A DNA stretch of 64,000 nt from contig RDOC01000002.1 in assembly GCA_011364985.1 (NCBI GenBank), positions 59,538 to 123,537 of the forward strand, read 5' to 3'. This DNA comes from Candidatus Thorarchaeota archaeon. GTDB taxonomy: Archaea; Asgardarchaeota; Thorarchaeia; Thorarchaeales; Thorarchaeaceae. The notes below the pieces were generated by a model that was given only the letters and a program-made list of their open reading frames with translations, was not told the origin of the DNA and searched no databases. The translations under genes were made by a program, and so were the position numbers. Shown piece by piece: positions 61,134 through 64,000 of the stretch (position 1 is the stretch's first letter; each line of letters opens with the position of its first letter).

Positions 61134-62449
61134 TGTTGATTCTCCTCGTTTGAAAGGTGCCTTTGTAGGTATTCGTAGTTTTTCGTTAGTTTTCCTTGGT
61201 AGACAATGACAGCATCTTTGATTTCTTCAGGAAGTTGGAGTTCGTCAAAGGGAACTGTGAAATCTGCCTTCGCCAGTGAAGGTATGAAATCCAAAAGGGT
61301 TTTGCTAAAGGAAGTAGATGATTCCCGTGGAAGTTCGCAAGGTAGATTGTCAATAGCTATAACAAGTATTCCGTCACCATCTACGACAGGTTCTGTTGTA
61401 TCTTTTGACACAATGTATGAGAAAGCTGGATTGTCAGGTGTTGTAGATTGAAGCGTGATTTCAATAGCTCCGTTTATATCACAGGAAATATCGCCAATCG
61501 CTTCAAGTCTTCTATTATCATCATTCCAATGTTCTTGGATAAAATCTTTTGTAATAAGGCGAGGGTATTTTGAGGACCAGTATATGCAATTCATGAGAAC
61601 TGTGAGGTACGGTATATATCTATGGAATATACCATTATATTTGGAAGCTCCAAATTCGTAATAATCTTGTAGTTCGAATTTGGCATTCGGATCTTTTGGT
61701 TCTACAAGATGTTCTTCCTTGAAAATACATTTGTAAAGCTTGTCCTTACTCTTTGGCAGATTTGGAAGTAAGTCTGGTGGCACTTGTTCATGTGGGAGAA
61801 TATCAAATATTCTTTGCGCACCTTGTGATACGTTTCCATACCCAGAGAAGCCAACTACAAAGGGAGTCATACTTTCAGGGAGACCATTTCTTTCAATTCG
61901 TTCCTTTACACTATGAAATACATCTTGGAGCTCGTTCAGATCCTTGCATTGTAACGTCGGTTTCATCCCTGTAAAGGGATTTGGTCTGATACCGCGCTTT
62001 TCCATTCTTTGACCCAAGGTTCGAAGAGTATCCGATACTCCTGCTATGCCAGCCCAATTTCCAAAGTAAATTAATCGCCGTCCCTTTGAATCTAATATAC
62101 GTTCATAATCAATTAGTGTTGCACCGGTATTCAAGATTCGTTTGAGCATAGGCATGTTTTGTTTCTGTCCTTTGATTGTATGACTAAAGAAAATATAGAC
62201 AATATCTTTCTCAAAGAAATCAATTGGCATTTCTTTGATGCCTAAAACAATGGGAATCCTGCTGCCTTTCAGAATTGCGGAATTTGCTCCTGCTAATTTG
62301 TATTCTTCCTCGGAAAATGTACGTTGAGCACTCGGTTCAATGATGAATTTTATGCCATGTTGGCTTGAGAGATATTTTACATGTTCAGGTACTACCGCTA
62401 CTCTTGTTTCAAAGGCCTTCTCTTCCTTTCTAAGACCTATTGTATTCAT
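61130..62449 (-). CDS. lysine-ketoglutarate reductase (saccharopine-forming part)
   Basis: The LKR half of the lysine-saccharopine pathway, 439 residues from ATG 62449. It begins TIGLRKEEKAFETRVAVVPEHVKYL, the alanine-dehydrogenase/LKR opening, and has VYIFFSHTIKGQKQNMPML and LIDYERILDSKGRRLIYFGNWAGIAG, hallmarks of eukaryotic AASS N-terminal halves. VVGFSGYGNVSQGAQ is the Rossmann part. The frame is open to 62482, but ATG 62449 is preceded by GGAGG. In animals and plants LKR and SDH are one polypeptide; here they are two overlapping genes. Reaction: lysine plus 2-oxoglutarate to saccharopine. Confidence 0.88.
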   Translation of the reverse strand: MNTIGLRKEEKAFETRVAVVPEHVKYLSSQHGIKFIIEPSAQRTFSEEEYKLAGANSAILKGSRIPIVLGIKEMPIDFFEKDIVYIFFSHTIKGQKQNMPMLKRILNTGATLIDYERILDSKGRRLIYFGNWAGIAGVSDTLRTLGQRMEKRGIRPNPFTGMKPTLQCKDLNELQDVFHSVKERIERNGLPESMTPFVVGFSGYGNVSQGAQRIFDILPHEQVPPDLLPNLPKSKDKLYKCIFKEEHLVEPKDPNAKFELQDYYEFGASKYNGIFHRYIPYLTVLMNCIYWSSKYPRLITKDFIQEHWNDDNRRLEAIGDISCDINGAIEITLQSTTPDNPAFSYIVSKDTTEPVVDGDGILVIAIDNLPCELPRESSTSFSKTLLDFIPSLAKADFTVPFDELQLPEEIKDAVIVYQGKLTKNYEYLQRHLSNEENQH

Positions 62450-62591
62450 ATACTTTCCTCCAAGCTGATTTGCATTTACCAAGTTAGGACAAGGCCGTGG
62501 GATTGAATACTATGCTTTAACCTTTCCATATCAGAAATGTATTACTCAAGCTAAAATCGGAACAGGTGTTCCAAGTAGTTTGCTGAGAGAT

Positions 62592-62870
62592 ATGACAAGA
62601 TTCCTGTATCTATATGATTGCAAAAAGGCACGTGAATTCAATGCACGTAGAGTTTCTTTCACAAAGGAGCTTTATGGATATTTGTATAGTTGGAAAACAA
62701 AGAGTGGATTTAAGCAAAAGAAAAAAAGAGGTCTTATAGATCAATGCCTAGGTGCAGAGGTTGTAACAGATTCAGCAATTCTTGTTCCAGAGTCTTGTAA
62801 ACACCTATTTGATAATCTATTTGCATCCTATTCCGATATTCTGAATGCGGAAGTGTTTCAAGTCGTGTAA
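62592..62870 (+). CDS. small basic protein of unknown function next to the putative origin
   Basis: I do not recognise this 92-residue protein, starting at ATG 62592 (in-frame TTG 62580 is an alternative). It begins TRFLYLYDCKKAREFNARRVSFTKELYGYLYSWKTKSG and continues KQKKKRGLIDQCLGAEVVTDSAILVPESCKHLFDNLF. The basic centre suggests nucleic-acid binding. It ends directly beside the candidate origin, 11 bp before the first palindrome, which makes a role in replication or its control worth testing. Confidence 0.55.
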   Translation: MTRFLYLYDCKKAREFNARRVSFTKELYGYLYSWKTKSGFKQKKKRGLIDQCLGAEVVTDSAILVPESCKHLFDNLFASYSDILNAEVFQVV

Positions 62871-62906
62871 AGAAAAGCATGGAACACGTGTTCGAACAGG
62901 GATAGT

Positions 62907-62922
62907 ACCCCTTCGTTTCTGA
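62907..62922 (-). other. ORB-like element, left of the AT-rich core
   Basis: On the minus strand TCAGAAACGAAGGGGT. It keeps the GAAAC and AAGGGGT parts of the mini-ORB but changes one G of TGGAAAC. It faces away from the AT-rich core, opposite to the element at 63057. Confidence 0.55.
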
Positions 62923-63056
62923 TAGAGAATATCAAAAGTATGACTAATATATTTAGATACCAACAAATATAAATACTGGTTTTCTAAATTGCATTTATCT
63001 CCATTTTTATTATTAAATATATCAATGCTGTAATTCTCCATTTTCATTAATTCGAC

Positions 63057-63071
63057 CGGAAACCAAGGGGT
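63057..63071 (+). other. ORB-like element, right of the AT-rich core
   Basis: CGGAAACCAAGGGGT on the plus strand matches the mini-ORB except at two positions. It is inverted relative to the element at 62907 and 135 bp from it. Confidence 0.55.
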
Positions 63072-63233
63072 ATGATCGTATGGCAAAACACTATTCTGTA
63101 AATTAGAACACGTGTTCAAAATGTATTATTCGTATTATAATACTAAGACCTTTTCCAAAACCACAAGGTTGATACAGACCTCTTAGGGGTGGAAAATCAT
63201 TGACTACAAAGAGTTAATTGGAGGCAGCATTTC

Positions 63234-64000
63234 TTGACAAAAGCAACGGTACTTCTGGAAGATGCACCTGGAAAAGAGATTCTTCTTCTTGCTAACGAAG
63301 CAATTGCTCGTGGAGTATTTGAAGCTGGAGTACGACTCGTTGCAGTCTACCCTGGAACTCCAAGCAGCGAAATAGGTAATAATCTGACCTTTATGGCTCC
63401 TCACATACCCAATTTCTATTTCGAATTTAGTGCAAATGAAAAAGTTGCACTTGAGGTAGCAGGTGCTGCAGCAGTTGCTGGCGTACGTGCTATGATGATT
63501 TGCAAGGGTCCAGGTTTGAATGTGGCCGCCGATCCCTTCTTTTCTCTTGCCTATGTGGGTGTGAGGGGAGGAATGGTCATCTTAGTCGCAGATGACCCTA
63601 GCATGTGGAGCTCTCAAAACGAAAATGATAGTCGATATTATGCATTGATGGGCAACATACCTATGCTTGAACCAAGCGATCCTTCCGAGGCAAAAGCCAT
63701 GCTCTTGCAAGCCTATGAACTATCGGAGATGCTTGAGCTCCCAGTGCTACTTAGAACCACAACTCGTGTCAACCACACACGAGCACCTGTAATCTTTGGC
63801 AAAATCAAGGAGCGACCGGAAACTATACACTTTATCAAAGACCCTTTCCGTTTCGTACCACTCCCTTCTGTTGCACGCAAACGACATCCCATTCTTCTAG
63901 AAACCATAGAGCGAGCAAAGGAAATCTCAGAATCTTCCCCTCTGAACTTCACACAAGGAAGCGGAGAGCTTGGAATTATCACAAGCGGAGTTTCTTACAA
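63234..64000 (+). CDS. iorA: indolepyruvate ferredoxin oxidoreductase alpha subunit, partial
   Basis: The N-terminal 255 codons of IorA, running off the right edge. It starts at TTG 63234 with GGAGG (63220-63224) ten bases upstream, and reads ILLLANEAIARGVFEAGVRLVAVYPGTPSSEIGNNL, where YPGTPSSE is the IorA motif. NEKVALEVAGAAAVAGVRAMMICKGPGLNVAADPFFS and VILVADDPSMWSSQNENDSRYYA are also typical. The enzyme oxidises aryl pyruvates with ferredoxin during aromatic amino-acid breakdown. The TPP and ferredoxin domains would lie beyond the window. It is directly downstream of the putative origin. Confidence 0.93.
   Translation, partial: MTKATVLLEDAPGKEILLLANEAIARGVFEAGVRLVAVYPGTPSSEIGNNLTFMAPHIPNFYFEFSANEKVALEVAGAAAVAGVRAMMICKGPGLNVAADPFFSLAYVGVRGGMVILVADDPSMWSSQNENDSRYYALMGNIPMLEPSDPSEAKAMLLQAYELSEMLELPVLLRTTTRVNHTRAPVIFGKIKERPETIHFIKDPFRFVPLPSVARKRHPILLETIERAKEISESSPLNFTQGSGELGIITSGVSY

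Larger units (their letters stand above)
62871..63233. other. oriC: candidate replication origin
   Basis: A 363-bp gap. From left: palindrome GAACACGTGTTC (62882-62893); an ORB-like half element on the minus strand (62907-62922, reading CAGAAACGAAGGGGT); about 130 bp of very AT-rich DNA (62930-63055); a second ORB-like element on the plus strand (63057-63071, CGGAAACCAAGGGGT); and the same palindrome again (63106-63117). Inverted ORBs flanking an AT-rich unwinding element is the known design of archaeal oriC. No gene is seen here. It lies between the small unknown protein and iorA, far from cdc6 at 37.8-39.0 kb. Confidence 0.65.

Noticed and set aside
62817..63119. 100-residue minus-strand frame in the origin region
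   Set aside because: AT-rich low-complexity translation crossing the ORB elements and palindromes; no start signals.
1..64000. CRISPR arrays, prophage, complete insertion sequences
   Set aside because: No regularly spaced repeats, no integrase or structural phage genes and no complete transposase were seen; only a TnpB fragment.

Overview
The window is archaeal chromosome of roughly 40% GC by eye, dense with genes, with frequent TTG and GTG starts, TATA-like promoters and intron-containing tRNA genes. Archaeal information-processing genes dominate: MCM, a GINS subunit, clamp loader RFC large and small, Orc1/Cdc6, Hel308, HerA-NurA, TFB, two Sm-like proteins and uS10. A probable Rpb8/RpoG, a paired Roadblock and MglA/Arf-like GTPase operon, an H4MPT-type C1 pathway and a eukaryote-like two-gene LKR/SDH pair point to an Asgard archaeon, possibly Thorarchaeia. 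That assignment is inference; no rRNA is present to confirm it.

Layout. 0-5 kb: a two-repeat protein of unknown function, a TnpB remnant, a CdrS-like regulator with FtsZ, SmAP3, two subunits of a 2-oxoacid:ferredoxin oxidoreductase and a MoaD/SAMP-like protein. 5-8.6 kb: MFS transporter, CPBP protease and a polytopic membrane protein. 8.6-11.5 kb: C1 genes mch, fwdC and ftr. 11.6-14.4 kb: SmAP, DUF460 protein and an ArsR-type regulator. 14.4-24.7 kb: on the minus strand pyrG-nurA-herA and an acidic protein, and diverging from them GINS-mcm-hel308. 24.7-31.8 kb: HDAC-like deacetylase, tRNA-Pro(GGG) with two introns, ThpR, UPF0200/UPF0201, tRNA m2G10 methyltransferase, GPN GTPase, XRE regulator and HD hydrolase. 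31.9-34.4 kb: Roadblock, unknown protein and small GTPase in one operon. 34.5-39.3 kb: RFC small and large, TruA, a HTH protein, Orc1/Cdc6 and tRNA-Gly(CCC). 39.4-52.9 kb: KorA, two large Ig-like surface proteins, Rpb8-like protein, TFB paralogue, pilus ATPase, pilin-like protein, tRNA-Glu(CTC) with a D-arm intron, and a 1266-residue membrane-anchored HerA/VirB4-like ATPase. 52.9-64 kb: IPK, uS10, GlmS, a small membrane protein, a degenerate class V aminotransferase, a nucleotidyltransferase, a wHTH-like protein, SDH and LKR, a small unknown protein, a probable replication origin and the start of IorA.

The strongest non-coding observations are the following. The two tRNAs carry non-canonical introns whose bulge-helix-bulge splice motifs can be drawn by hand. 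An apparent origin at 62.87-63.23 kb has two inverted ORB-like elements flanking an AT-rich core, with a 12-bp palindrome GAACACGTGTTC outside each. A second AT-rich region at 58.68-59.16 kb has a full ORB-like element and six copies of TGTGAAT. The most system-like coding observations are the GTPase/Roadblock operon with an unassigned middle protein, and the pilus ATPase, pilin, surface protein and VirB4-like ATPase neighbourhood with its own TFB.
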